Notes under the pieces: generated by a model
Database searches by the model: none
Told to the model about the DNA's origin: nothing
What the model saw: only the letters and a program-made list of their open reading frames with translations
Shown: positions 22,200-35,213 of the stretch, in pieces
How the letters are laid out: each line of letters starts with the position of its first letter
How positions within the stretch are numbered: position 1 is the stretch's first letter
Position numbers and translations under genes: made by a program
NCBI RefSeq assembly: GCF_000204055.1
Contig: NW_006768798.1
Coordinates: 1-64,000, forward strand
Source of the DNA: Melampsora larici-populina 98AG31
Lineage: Eukaryota; Basidiomycota; Pucciniomycetes; Pucciniales; Melampsoraceae
DNA length: 64,000 nucleotides
Reading direction: 5' to 3'

Positions 22200-25100
22200 T
22201 ATAAGAATCAAGCCAGTCAAAAGAATTTGGAGTCGAAAGTAGATATTGAAAAGACAGAGCAAACACTTAAACATGGAATGATGAACCAAACAAACAGCCT
22301 TACCAAAAGAGAAGTTGCCATCCGGATCGATCAGAGGTAACAGTCATAGTGTGGCCCCTATCCATTTACCGGTACCTTTGAGCAATGTCCAATTTGATAC
22401 AAACAATGATGGCAACACAGAGATGGGTGATCTAACCGCGATCAGTCTGAATCCCACGTCCAACACAGTATTGGATCTGTAGATTGAGTGCAATATGGGC
22501 AAGATGTAAACATAGAACATTGTGTGGAGAAATTCTTTGGCATTTGAAGACGTGTTGTTGCAACCGGTGAGTAAGCCTGCTTCAGACTCCTTAAAACTTG
22601 ATGACCATGATGTTGTTTGATATTATTTGATGTGGTTGGGTCAGATGAGATTGCACAGAGCTGTAAATCAGTTTTCTTGAGCTAATCAGCAGTAGTTTTG
22701 GTGTAGGCCCACCAACTGGTTGACTGAAGTTGACACACGGGCGGGCTTTTGACACAGTGCTTTGGATGATTTGATGGCTGAGGTGGTTGAAGAAGTTGTA
22801 GAAGCATATAGTGAGGTCATGTATAGTCTTGATGAGGCAGAAGGGCCGAGTCCAGCGGGGAAGTAGATATCAATGAGGCTGATTGCTTCCTTCAATCAAC
22901 CAGAGATAATGTGATCTTTAATCTAAATACTAAAAAGATGGACCACTCGCATGAGTTTCGGTCCCTTTTCTTACCCGTCCACCAGGTCCGATTTCGGATT
23001 TCATTCTAGTACTTTTCAAGTGTCCTATTGCTTCCCAGCACCGTTTCTTATTGCTTTTATGACTGTACAAGGTACTCACATGACTNNNNNNNNNNNNNNN
23101 NNNNNNNNNNNNNNNNNNNNNNNNNNNNNNNNNNNNNNNNNNNNNNNNNNNNNNNNNNNNNNNNNNNNNNNNNNNNNNNNNNNNNTGTTATTGGTCTTAC
23201 TTGATTAGTATTCCCAATTGATGCTTTTTTCATGTTTTTAGCTGTCCGATTGTTCTCCTCAGCTTTTCTTTTGTGCACATATCAACTGGCAATTTTTTAT
23301 GAAGGCACCATACCTACTCTTGTTTCAACACATTCCTTCTTTGGTTCCCTCCTTTTTGAGGAAAGTTCATTTTCTGTGTGAATCAAAGTTTTGAACAATG
23401 ACAAAATTCCATGGGTGCATTTAGTGCACCCAAGGTGTTTGCAATCACTCAATTACACTTGATCGAGCTGGTCCTGTTGATTGTTCCGATTGAAATTCTA
23501 ACTCAATCATGTTTTTTTGTTCCTTTCGATCTGAAATGCATTCTATTTCTGCTTTGTCCTCTTTGTTAATCTTATATCAGCTTTTCATGGTGCTTTTACG
23601 TGTGCTTGCTTTTAAAAGTGAGGTGCACCCAAGTCACTGTCGCCTCAATTTCACATATTGCCTATGGCGATTGAGTTAGACTATAAAAAGGCATTCTTTT
23701 TGCCATTGTTTTGGGGTTATCTCACCCCTACAATCAATCGATTATCTAATTTTTGTTATTCCATCATCCTACATTGTTATATATGAATCTGTCAGTCGTG
23801 TTTATAATCTCTTTCTTCTGTTTGTGTCTGATTTAGTGCGAATCCACCGTCAATCACTCTCTCTGCGACGTAAAAACTCAATAGTCTGTAAGAGTATCTC
23901 TGGAAGAAATCATCTTGAGTATCAAGGGAATTCTTTGACGTACACAAAGGACACTACTTTTTGCTGTTGTATGAAGTGTAACTTCTCTGTTTTAATCTAC
24001 GTATACATATGAAATGTTAGTAAGACAATGGCCTTCCAAATTTCTATGTGAATCCTGAATACTTGCTATCTGTACATTGGATCTTGCTCATATTTGTACA
24101 TCCAATATTGCCCTTTGCTACTTTCTCTTTCAATCATCTCATTTGGATCATCAAGCTTTTATCATCATTGAAGATTGTTTGCAAAAGAACTACTATACAG
24201 CAGTATGGTCCAATGAATTTGAAGAATATCTTTCTAATTGTGCTTATGCTGTAGTCATCACATGTATATTTCTTATCTAGCTTTTGATTCAGCTTTTGGA
24301 TTACTTCAAACTGGTTCAAAAGTATCTTTCCAAAACCATCTACATTGATTGTTATCAACCAGTAATCATTGGTATATTAGCTGAATAAGGTTGTGATTTT
24401 ATTGTGTTATGCGGGGCCTGAGTAATGTAGTATCAGTGTACATATGTGTGTTCCACAATCAATTGGCTCCGTTTTGCAATCTTATTCCAGTTAAAATCTG
24501 TCAAGATTGGATTTGAGACTTCTCCTTCATTTATCACTTGAGATGTGGTAGCCAGCCACCTCTTCAAAAGGGTCTCAAAACATATCAAATAATAAGTCTT
24601 GTTGATGTTGTGCAGTAATTCTTTGAGCAAATTTTATTTCTCCCCATTGAGACAATTTCAGTTTGACATTGATAGAGATCCGCTTTAGCCTCCTACACCG
24701 CATACCTAGAAAAATGGAAGCAGGCTAAGAACAAAGCAGTAAGGAAAAATGGCACACTGAAGCACAATGAAGCAGAGGTAAAAGGATTGTATTTCAAGTC
24801 AATCAAGTGAAGGAGACGGAATTATCAAGATAGAGCAGAAGCGAGGGAAGGTATAACATGGTATCAGACGACTCCTTATGGTAATTGAGACATTCATCAA
24901 ATATTAAACTGTCTGCACTTGAATATGTGGAAATTGCCAAACAAAATCATAAAACTTGACGGCTACTCTTCCACTGGTAAATTTTTTTACCTCAAATTAA
25001 ATGCCTATTTCATACATATATGATGCTACAAGGTAAAAAATTAGGAATATTTAAAATTTGGCATTTTCTTGGCAAAAAAAAGGTCTTTTGTTTGTACCAG

Positions 25101-27720
25101 GAAGTTTCTGGTATTTATGCTAATAGGTGCATATCCAATCTTCTGGTTGACTCTTCAGATGCCCTTCATCACCACGAGAATCTACAAATCAATTGGATCA
25201 ATCCCTAAATCTCAGTCAGAATATCTTGACCACATCTTTCCTGTGAGAACTATTTGAACTCTGTGTTACAGCCAAGCTAAAGATGAGGCCTGATGATACA
25301 GAAAGGGAATACACCTTACCAGGCTATGGCTTGGTCAAGTCAACGGCCTTGCAGCTTTTGGACTCTGAAATAGGAGACTGTGTTATGGCACAAATGATAG
25401 CCAATTGCATGAAATGTAAGCTGTTTAGTGGCTTATTGAAGAGGAAAGAGCTGATAAAATGTTTATCAGATTCTAAAGTGGAACCTTTATCAATAATTGC
25501 ATGCGACTAAATATTCAATCACAAGACCAGAACATCCTATGACTTGAATGTTTTGGTTTGTTATGGAGGGGATGTGAAAGTTTCAATTTCTCAACCTTCA
25601 TTACTTGGTATGGTAATGTCTGAGGATAAGAGAGAATAATGCCTCATAATAAATTTTCTAGCATAGGAAAACTGGGGCAATTTTGGTCTTTGAGGTCATT
25701 CTTCAACGTCTGGATTAACCATCAATGGTACCAATGACAATTGAAGACTAGCTAATATTGAAACAACAAAATAACCCTTGCAAAAGTCGATGTAATAATT
25801 GAACACTTCTTTAATTAGCGAAGTTTGAAAACAGCAATCACATTACTATATAGCTCATGGTGAATACTTTTTACAATAGATACTAATTGTTCAATAAATG
25901 TTAATAAGAAGTGTCACATCTGTATAATGCTTTCCTTGATTAAACTCCCACATGTTTGAACAAGGTAACCATTATTTGGTAGAATCACAACCAGTGTGAG
26001 TGAAGATAATTATTGTTATATGCAGACGTCATGCTTTGGGCATGTCAGTGTGAAATTGGTACCAGACATCAGCTGTGATGTTGATACATGAATAGTTTTG
26101 AAGTTGTTGGCCCAGGTGAAATTGTGACATCTACAAGAGGGTGAGGTAAACAATTGCTCCGTTAATTAAGTATAGTCAACATGATTGATTCAACATCTTT
26201 GGAAATTGTCTGAAGGATCAATTCAGGTAACCCTGAATTTTTGGGTTTTTTACTTTTGCGGTGGATGTGCAAGGGTGTGAATATGAAAGATTTAGTGAAA
26301 GTGAGTGTTTTCTGATTTTTAGACTGATAGCTTGAGTCAGGCAGAGGCTAATATGATTGATTACTTGTATGTGTGTACTTTACCAGTCCAGGAATACCTG
26401 GATAGGAAGTTTGTCAGGTGACATATATTTGATGGTTGTTCAACATATTGGTAAACAAGGATCCTGGTTAGTCCCTATTTGAAGCAGAACTTACTATACA
26501 TTCTCACAATTCAATTTTTAAAGAGGGCCTTAGCATAAGAGTTGTTCATGGCCAGGTATCACCCAGGATGAGAGTGGGTCAAGGAAAAGAATTATGTAGT
26601 AAAGCATCAAGTTGTGACATATAATTCTTTTGTTTATTGGATTAAGTTACTGAACAGATGTTTCAGCTCAATTGTAGTATGTTTTGGGACATTACAGGGA
26701 TATTTGCAATCGAAGTTTTTTAACTGCCCACATGGAGTTTTTGTCCAAATTGTTTACCTCTTCTTCAAATTATTTAACACATCTTCTACATTAACTTGCA
26801 AACAATTGTATGTCTCATAAAACATACCCTTGTTATTTTATGTTTTCCCAAAATGTCAAACTTTGCCCTACCCAAATGGTTTGAGGTGTTAGGCATCTTT
26901 GTGTAACTCATACAAGATTCTGATTCGGTCCAACAGGTGGAATTGTATATGGGAATAGAAACCATTACATTAGAAAACGTAGCAATGCTAGGCGGATTTT
27001 GATATACGTAGAACAAGCCTTTGTTAAATTTAGGTCATTATTGACATAGTTAAATCCTGGATTCGAGGTTCCCATGCAGGAAATTTTATGGGTGGCTTTA
27101 CAGGATTTTTATCCCTGTTACACTATGCTGGTTGTGTCCTACCAAAACCATTGATATAAGCAAGTTGGTAATTGAGGATATGCACAAACGTCCGGGAGAA
27201 CTTATCAAACATTATTTTAAAATTCAGAAAGCCCAGGACAATGGCTTGAACATTTCAATAGATTTTCAGATTAAAATTATAAGAAATCACTAGCAACATT
27301 ATCTTGCCTGACATCTATATTCCGTGATGTAAGGTTTTATTCCCTACCCTATGACACCAAACAAAAGTTGTGAAGTTATGTGTTTAAAGTATTGATATTA
27401 CCAAGTTGGACATTGAGGATATGGAACAACATCAGGGAGAACTGATCAATCATCATTTTCAAATGCAGAGCTCCCAGGACCATGGCTTGTGAGTGTAAAA
27501 GAGTTTCAAATCAAACTCTGAGGAAATCAACAGTATCTTGCCTGAAATCCAGCTTGCAAAAGAATTACTTGCATGTGATTTGAATGGGTTGTACAAGTAC
27601 AATGCACAGAACCACAGAGCTGACATCAGAAACCAATATTCTGGTATGTAAGTTTTTATTGCTCTACCCTACCACATCAAAAAATTGAGCAGTCATTTGT
27701 TTTATAGTCTATCAGTCACC
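22200..27720. other. Long AT-rich region without a supported gene
   Basis: Short frames such as 24077-24280 and 25283-25510 (plus, containing GYGLVKSTALQLLDSEIGDC) may be exon relics but show no domain I recognise. Contains the assembly gap at 23086-23185. No terminal repeats, tRNA or rRNA seen. Confidence 0.35.
23086..23185. other. Assembly gap (100 N)
   Basis: Exactly 100 undetermined bases, a conventional fixed-size scaffold gap. Confidence 1.
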
Positions 27721-27726
27721 AGATTA

Positions 27727-28331
27727 CACCGCGGGAATGATTAAGTTCAAAACCCGATTGAGCAAAGTTGCGGTGTCTGAGTCCACAACTTTGTTCAATC
27801 GACAATCTGGTTCACATCTGGTTCACACCTCGTTGACAGGTTTCCCTTGAGTTGTACTCTCCCTTGTACGCAATCAAAATTCAATTTGTCCATACCAAGC
27901 TCCTTTCTTTGTTGATCAATCATCTGGATCACAACCAAAGGTCATATTTTCCATCACACCATCCACCAATTCCCTGTCTGTATCTCAAAAGGCCCATCAA
28001 CTTCGTTGTGGTTTAGCATCAGCAATGAGCGACCTAAAGAACAGTGTTGGGACAATGCTTCTTGCAGCGTGACAAAAGCACTGTAATGAAACCTGGAAAG
28101 TAAGACCAGAATACATAATAGCAAGGACAATGCCAGATGACTTGCAAGGGATTCTATGTATGTACTACATATGACCATGTGTCGAGAATAGAATGAGATT
28201 GGTGTAGCAGAGGATAGCTCAAGGGAAACATGTGAACAAGATGTGAACAAAATCCGTGAATGAGCAAAGTTGCGGACTCGGACACCGCAACTTCACTCAA
28301 TTGGGTTTTGAACTTAATCATAACCGCGGTG
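27727..28331. mobile_element. Second copy of the CACCGCGGG MITE
   Basis: Begins CACCGCGGGAATGATTAAG at 27727 and ends CTTAATCATAACCGCGGTG at 28331. The inner arms are homologous to those of 15546-15996 (AACCCGATTGAGCAAAGTTG). Unlike that copy, the flanks (TTA and AAT) do not form a perfect 3-bp duplication. Confidence 0.8.
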
Positions 28332-28334
28332 AAT

Positions 28335-29595
28335 TAGAAAGCTTCATTTGCCTTGCAGATTTCTCTTCACATGAACCTTACATTACTGAGGCACTGGAAC
28401 ATTCAATAGAGGAGGGTGTCAACAAAGATGATTTTTTTTTGAGTATGTGCTATGTTTCTTCACAGATATTGAAGCCGGGTTCCTATGCTTTCCTAATATG
28501 GTCCATATGGTTTACATAGGGACATCAAGAATAAAACTGGATTTCATGTGGGATCTCATGTGGCAACTTTCAAAAGTAGAGAAATATTGTTAATGGTTGG
28601 GTTGCACTTGGGTGTGATTTTCCTGGTGTGGAGATCACTGTGTTTGAGTTAAACAAATTCTGTATTTGTTCTTTCCATGTTTCCATTGGCCTCATTAATA
28701 TGGCAATTTAGGTGCCTAGAGAGGAAGTTTTGGAAATGCATGATGATAAGAACTTGATACATTGTATAAGCAATACAGAGTATACAGTGATGAGAGGAGG
28801 AACCAGGTTGAGTCATTATTCATTGTTAAGTACAATAATTGGATACGATTGTAGCATAGTTTCCCTGGTTGCGGGCATGCCCGCATAGGCTCTAGTGACT
28901 ACAAAAGATACAATAGCGGAAGAATCAGCAGATAGTTTGGGTACAACCTAGGAAGCTCAGAGGTATAAGGATGCATGATTGCACATTAGCTTAACTTTGT
29001 TTTTGAAAATTTGATGATATAAATGATATTTGATATCTGAGAAAGAATTATACAATAATCTTCACATGAAAATTGTCTGACAGGTAAGATTCTGTTTGCA
29101 GCTAACAGTGGAAACAGCTAGATTTGCACTGCTGAGATAAGCCATTGAGGATGTTTAACAGATTAGACAAAAGTAAGAATTATAGATACCGGTAATCATA
29201 TAACTACTGAGCAGTTATTCACGTTGATGGGACAATTGCTGAGAGTGGTGAGGCCTACGAGGTACAATGTGAAAAACCAATCACATCAAGGTTGTAACAA
29301 TTTACCCAAAGAGCTTTGATTTGATTGTGAGATTCAAGTAGGGTCGGATGCCAATTCGGATCTGACTTGAATGTTGAGATTTGATCGATTAATAGCAATG
29401 TATTATTGTCTGATTGTTTGCATCTGGGTAAGTTGTGGCACGCAATAAGCAAATCGAATGTGATTATTGCGAGGCCAAAACTTTGGCTGGTTGAAACTTG
29501 AATCTCTTCTACTTAAAATTGGACGATTGGTGGATTTTGTTTGAATTTGTCAATTTTGTATGAATTGCTGTTTCGCCTTTAACATGAATTAATGT
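28335..29595. other. Spacer, no gene seen
   Basis: About 1.2 kb of AT-rich sequence without a recognised coding or structural feature. Confidence 0.35.
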
Positions 29596-29602
29596 TCATG
29601 TT

Positions 29603-29991
29603 GTGGAATTGATTGATTTTGTGAGCTCAGGAGAATATGAGGATTTTATTGGAGAAATATTGATGGAAATTCAGAAGGAAAGTTCTAATTCAAAATTTGT
29701 AGAAGAAGAAATTGAAATCAAGTTAGCAGCTGGAGCACAAACTGATCATTCAAATATTGAGATTATTGATGTGGAAACTCAAATTCAATTACATTATAAA
29801 ATAAAGAAGAAGGTATGATTCAGTGGTATCGTAGAAGTGATTGATTCTGTGGAATTAGATGAGGAGAAAATGAAAGAAAATGATGGAAATATTGTTGAAG
29901 AGATGTTGATTCAAGCTCAGAAAGATGATGTTAAAAATCAAATTCAAGAAGATCTTAAAATAAAGAAGAGAGTGATGTTCAATGATTGCTA
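29603..29991 (+). pseudogene. Unrecognised acidic ORF with internal duplication and stop
   Basis: A plus-strand frame encodes two similar Glu/Ile-rich halves separated by a TGA at 29816. One contains GEILMEIQKESS and ends HYKIKKKV; the other contains EEMLIQAQKDD and ends DLKIKKRVMFND. No domain recognised. It may be the truncated end of a host gene lying against the DIRS copy that starts just downstream. Confidence 0.3.
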
Positions 29992-29994
29992 GTA

Positions 29995-30480
29995 CCCGTA
30001 TGAGGCACCAAGGAGGTTACAATACGTCCATGGCTGTACTAAGTCAGGTAGGATCCCGGGCTAGGACTGACTGTTACGCTTGGATCACATGATCAGCTTA
30101 CGTGACCAAATCATTACCGCCTCAATCCGACATTTGATTAGACAAGCAAGCAGGGCGTAGACAGTCAGGACCTGGAGTCTGTGATGTATATCATAAAGAG
30201 TCAAAGGTTATGCATTTCCCTTTCTCCCCTTTTGATCACTCCAGACTTTTGTATCCCTCACTAGGATACCTTACCCGGTTCCCCTTTTTCTTTCTCTGGC
30301 TTGTTATTCTCCCATTTTTTCTTTTATCAAGATTCAATAACTAATCAATACGGTAAAGAATAGATTCATTTAATAATTTCTATTGATTTTTCTAAATTCT
30401 TCAAAAATTTAAAAAATCTTTCATTGTTTTCAAATCATAAACTCTTTGATTGTTTGTTTTTTCATTATATAACCAATATG
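29995..30480 (+). promoter_or_regulatory. Putative 5' leader/terminal region of DIRS/Ngaro copy 2
   Basis: A change to more GC-rich, element-like sequence occurs at about 29995, immediately before the gag-like start codon at 30478-30483. A pyrimidine-rich tract (CCCCTTTTTCTTTCTCTGG) lies near 30280. By position this should be the terminal repeat and promoter of the element; no second copy of it is present in the window. Confidence 0.35.
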
Positions 30481-32622
30481 ACCAAACGCTCAAGTAGAAA
30501 GAAGGCCAATGCAAGTGGAGATAAAGAGACAGAAAATAGTTCAGTTTTGAACATAACAACAACATCAGGGGAATCTTCAAAAGTCCCAGGTAGTAATCAA
30601 AGTGGCCAAGGGAACCCCAAGAATTCCGGCTTAGATAAAGACCAAGGAGATTTGGATAAATCCAAGAATCTCGGTCCAAACTCATCAACTCAAGGCCAAG
30701 GAGATCTAGACACATCTAAAAATCTTGGTCCAAATACTAAAGAAGTTGGAAGTCAAGAAAATGTTAATAATATTAACAATTCTGAATTAATAAGTAAGAT
30801 ATGTTCTAACATCACAATTCTGATTGTTTACATAACACTAATTTAGTTTTTACATTTGTTTATCTTGTTTTTCCCTGTTTTTAGGAAGTCCAGATAAAGA
30901 TAAAAGCAATAAAGATAAAGTAGGAGGAAATCCTATCATATCAGAAGATTTAGCTGGTAAGTTGTAAGAACTACAAATATTGATTAGTGACAAACTAATA
31001 GAATAACCAATGTTTGGAATTCGTATATAGATGAGTTAGAATCACATAACTTGAACGATATGATCAACGCAAACTTGTTAGACATAAACAATGCTTTTAA
31101 ACAAGTTCCAATCATGAAAAGTAAGATACTTTGATGTAAAGAAATATTTATATATTTGTCACTAATGTTGAATTTAAATTATGGAACCTTTTTCCTATTT
31201 GGATACACCCAAAAAGGCGAAACCAAAGTCAGTTTCGGTAGAAAGAAGCGTTAGTGAAAATCAAATAACGAACAAGGTTTATTTAGATACTTTAAGAAGT
31301 GGACCAAAAAGTTTACAAAGTAAGTAAAAAGATAATGATTGGAAAGTAACATACAAATGAATCATTAACAAAGATTATGATTGTGGACAATTGTGCGATT
31401 ATCGAATAAAACAAAGAATTTGATGTCAACATTGATTTAACAGACAAGAATTCAGTATTTCAAAAAGCAATGGAATTGACCATGAAAGGTGATAGTTACG
31501 GTGCAGCAAAGTATTTAAAGGTGTACAAAGCTTTGGGACATCTAGGTGTTGATATCCAAAGACCTTTGACAAAGAGAGCTACCTCAGCGAATCCTGTCCT
31601 TAATGAAAATCAAGTTGAAGCTAGAACAGATGGCGGAATCTTTGAGAATGGAATGTGGTTCTTCCCTGATAGAACGACTGATTACAAGACTAGAAGTTAT
31701 ACACCCTATTTCAATAGAAATATCAAAGAGTGAAGATACCCAATCCCCTTAACTATATTTCACAAAGACTGGCAGAACAAGGCAATGGGGTATCACGCGA
31801 AGAAGAAATTAAAGTCAATAGAAGGTGAATTGAAAGATTTGTATACAGGCTTACCATACGCAGATGAATGGCTTTTAGAGTATGGAGAATGGAGTATTCA
31901 TTATGACGGTTATATAACCGCCCTTAGAAACGTAGGTTTCACTAGATTTTTTGATTGGTCTTTGGCTCATAAAGGAAATGTTGAAAGAGTGATGTCAGAG
32001 ATGGGTTGGTTAACTGCATTGAAGTATGGCATAAGAGTAAGGGAAGAAGCCTTAGTGAATCGGCAAGAGATCAACGGATTTGTAGCACCTCCGAACATTT
32101 CATTATATAACCCAATTCTGGGAGAAGAATGCTACCAAGCAACAGGGAACAGAAGTATGTGGTCTCTAAATGTTCTAGAAATAATTATAACTATACTGAT
32201 CAGGAAAATTCTTATCTTCGTTTTGGGAAATAGTTTTAATCGTTCTAGATGAAACTTTGTTTGTCACAAATCCATATTTGGAAGGTGGAGAAAGATATGG
32301 CTGGGATCCGGAAACTGGGAAACCGCCAAAGAAGACAGAGAAGACGAGTCAATTTCATAACAAGAATCAATATCAGAATAAGTCATACCAGAAATGGAAT
32401 AACCATCAAACTACAAGCGGAAGTGGTTCGAGTGGAGGAAATGGTTCTGGTGTTTCTGGTGGAGGAAACAATTATGGTGGATCTGGTGAAGGATCAACTA
32501 TGGTAGGTAGACCTTTTGAAAAGAAGAACTGCCAATGTGGTTACTTTGGTAACAATTTTGACGAGAATTATAAAGAGAAGAAAGCAATGGAAGCAGCTAA
32601 GAATAAGCAACCTGAGAAGTAG
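30481..32622 (+). pseudogene. Gag-like gene of DIRS/Ngaro-like element (copy 2), intron-containing
   Basis: Starts MTKRSSRKKANASGDKE and follows an exon-intron pattern. Introns with GTAAG donors begin near 30793, 30957, 31118 and 31319; removing them keeps one frame throughout (RSPDKDKSNKDK, DELESHNLNDMINANLL, TPKKAKPKSVSVERS, KFDVNIDLTDK). One acceptor reads GG instead of AG. The central conserved part (31785-32150) has MGWLTALKYGIRVREEAL, shared with copy 1. The tail (32257-32622) is Gly/Ser/Asn-rich with a CQCGYFG segment. An in-frame TGA at 31731 and a frameshift near 32150 inactivate it. RT follows about 190 bp downstream on the same strand, as expected for this element type. Confidence 0.7.
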
Positions 32623-32809
32623 GTTTGATTCTATGCTTCCCTTTCCTATTATCAAATAGAGCGTTTCAATTTTCCAAATTACAATAATTCTCGTCAGTTG
32701 TAATTATAGAACAATTGTGAAGATGTCATGTTATTAATGTTTTTGTAAATTTGTATCCAATTCATAACTTGTTAGAGACCTTATGAGAACGAAATCAGAA
32801 ATAATTTGA

Positions 32810-34113
32810 ATGTTACATGATGATAAACCAAGAAATGAAACAGAAGAATTGCCAAGTGATTGGCCGACAGAAATAAGATGTGAGATGAACATAGAGAATT
32901 GGAAATGTGCATTAACCAAACATGGATTGTTGCAGGAGTATGAAGACGTAATAAAAGGATTTATTCATGGTTTTGATCAAGGGATTCCAGAGCACGAATT
33001 ATCACCTCCGAATTCACATTATTTCACTCCAGATAATCATACGTTGTCAAATCTAGCATCAGGAAAGATAATAGAGTCAATGAAGAAAGAAGTAAATGCG
33101 AAAAGAATGTATGGTCCTTTTTCACACTCACAAATATCAAAAAATTTTAAGTTCTTTTGGTTGAGCCCTCTGGGAGCGGTGATAAACGGAGATGGGTCAT
33201 GAAGACCCATAAATGACTTGTCTTTTCCTCGTAATGATCCGTCATTACCTTCAGTAAATTCGTTTGTAAAGGCAGAAGATTTTAAAACTACGTGGGATGA
33301 CTTTAATGCTGTAGCATCTTTCCTCAAGACGTCTGAAGATCTGTGGTTATTAGGCTTATTCAACTGGGAAAAAGCCTATTGGCAAATTCCAACGATGATG
33401 GATCAATGGAAGTACTTATTGATAAAAGATTTTGATGGAAACCTGATGCTCGATACTAGGATCACGTTTGGAGGTGTAGCTGGATGTGGGTCTTTCGGAC
33501 GACCAGGGGATGCCTGGAAACACATCATGATGCAAGAATATGACTTGATTACAATCTTTAGATGGGTGGATGATAATTTGTTCATCAAAATTTCAGGTTC
33601 AAGCATGGAGATGAAGGAGATAGCTTCAAGATTGCAACAATTAGGTTTCTTGACAAATATAGAAAAATTGTCAAAATTTGGCCTTGAACAGAAATTTATA
33701 GGCCTTATTTGGAATGGGTCAAACAAGACTGTATGATTACCAGAGAATAAATCATTACAAAGGAAAGAACAAATTAAAGAATATCTGGTTCCGAACGTCG
33801 ATATAACTTATGATAAAATAGAGATTTTTATAGGAAGGTTAAATCATGTTACGTATATCTTGCCACAGTTGCGATGTTACCTGAATAGTCTACGTAGAAT
33901 GAAATCCGAATGGGTTAACAAGTTTTCTTTATGGAAAATGAATTCAGACGTTTTGGAAGATTTGAATTTTTGGATGGAAACGCTAAATAGCTTCAAGAAC
34001 ATGAGATACATAACATCGGGGAAACCTAAAGAGATTATGTGGGTAGGAGTTGCATCAACATCCTTCGGGATAGGTGTGTTAGTAGGCAAGAAGTGGTGTC
34101 AGTTCAAAATTAC
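32810..34113 (+). pseudogene. Reverse transcriptase-RNase H (copy 2), truncated
   Basis: One frame runs the whole way with two in-frame TGA codons (33201 and 33734). RT motifs are LGLFNWEKAYWQIPTMMDQ, FGGVAGCGSFG and FRWVDDNLF with the catalytic Asp pair. Co-linear with copy 1, it begins 5' of the MNIENWKCALTKHGLLQEY segment. It enters RNase H at ASTSFGIGVLVGKKWCQFKI and is cut at 34114 by the end of another transposon. The remaining RNase H and the recombinase are absent, so the copy is 3' truncated by insertion or rearrangement. Confidence 0.85.
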
Positions 34114-34600
34114 GGAATGCGAGACGTTCCAAAGTGACAATGCGAAATTTCAAAAATCAAAAATCACAATTCCCGGGTGCAAAATTCAAAAATCAAAGAC
34201 AAAACTACAGAAAATACTCAAATACAGGGATAAAACCCCTGTACTGGGGTAAAAGTCATGGCAGAAACCCCTTTTTGCCCAAATTTCCAGTGGTCGACAC
34301 CGTTTTCATTGCATTGTCACCTTTCGACAAAAAGTACCAGCAACACCAAAAACCAAAAAATCAAAAAACCAAAAATCAAAAACCAAAAACCAAAAAATAC
34401 ATTTCTCAAACTGTACAATTCAAACACCAATGTTAGATTCTACTGCAGCCAAAAACCACATTTTGGCCAACTAGCTACAAGCTCGGTCTCACAGGTATCA
34501 ACACCTCCGACCAGAGACATTCTACCATCTGTCTCAAGAGCTTCAAAGTACCTGCTTCCTGTTTCGCTCTCCTCCAAAACCTCTTTCATCATCATCAATC
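34114..34600. mobile_element. End of a second TACGGAATGCG-type element interrupting RNase H
   Basis: Begins TACGGAATGCGAGACG, followed by CAAAGTGACAA and AAATTTCAAAAATCAAAA in the same order as the 15111 terminal repeat. Its junction coincides with the loss of RNase H homology. I could not find a matching right end, so the extent is approximate. The segment also holds AAAACCAAAAATCAA low-complexity sequence. Confidence 0.6.
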
Positions 34601-34608
34601 CTCTTTGA

Positions 34609-34860
34609 TTGTCTTTGATCTTGCTCAATCTTTGTCAACCGTCCTCGGTCTTCCTCAATCTTTGTCAACCGTCCTCGATCTTCCTCAATCTTTGTCAACC
34701 ATCCTTGATCTTCTTCAATCTTTGTCATCCATCCTTGATCTTCTTCTTTCTTTGTCAACCATCCTTGATCTTCTAGTTTTGTTGTCAACCATCCTCAATC
34801 TTCTTCTTTGTTTGTATTCTTTGTCCACCGTCCTTAATCTTCTTTGACTGTCCTCAATCT
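34609..34860. repeat. Minisatellite, ~33-bp units
   Basis: About seven imperfect copies of a CTCAATCTTTGTCAACC / GTCCTCGATCTTC unit. On the minus strand it reads as repeats of KIEEDRGRLT, a by-product of the period. Confidence 0.8.
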
Positions 34861-34878
34861 TCTGCAATCCTCATCAAA

Positions 34879-35118
34879 TCATTTATGTTGGATTTGAGAG
34901 TCCATACCGAATTCCTGAATAAATCTTTGGTAATGTTGCTGATATACTTGTTTGAATTGGGGATGTATATCCAATAAAATGGTCTCATGGTATATTGGAG
35001 GTAAATCTTGTAGGTGGCTTGCTTTTGTCCGCCTCAGCATAAAATATCTTAGTAGCTGTCTGAGTGTGTCCAGAATTCCTTGAAAATTTGATGATTGAGA
35101 CTCTTGATTTGCTTTCAA
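34879..35118 (-). pseudogene. SNF2-family helicase/ATPase fragment
   Basis: An 80-codon frame contains LRQLLRYFMLRRTKASHLQD and LPPIYHETILLDIHPQFKQV. This is the conserved stretch at the end of the SNF2_N domain in Rad5/HLTF- and SMARCA-like chromatin-remodelling ATPases (cf. the FMLRRTK...LPP signature). Nothing of the Walker A/B or the helicase C-terminal lobe is present. The upstream side leads directly to a CACTA-type MITE at 35214, and a frame change occurs near 35100. It is a broken fragment. Confidence 0.7.
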
Positions 35119-35213
35119 AAGTCAAAGACTGGTAAACAGTTTGTCTTAGGTTATGATGTACATTCACGTCCTTGTTTACACATGTACCCTTATCGTCAAT
35201 TTAGTCAATCTTT

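Noticed and set aside
34543..34847. Repeat proteins (KIEEDRGRLT type) on the minus strand and Leu/Ser repeats on the plus strand
   Set aside because: Generated by a 33-bp minisatellite.
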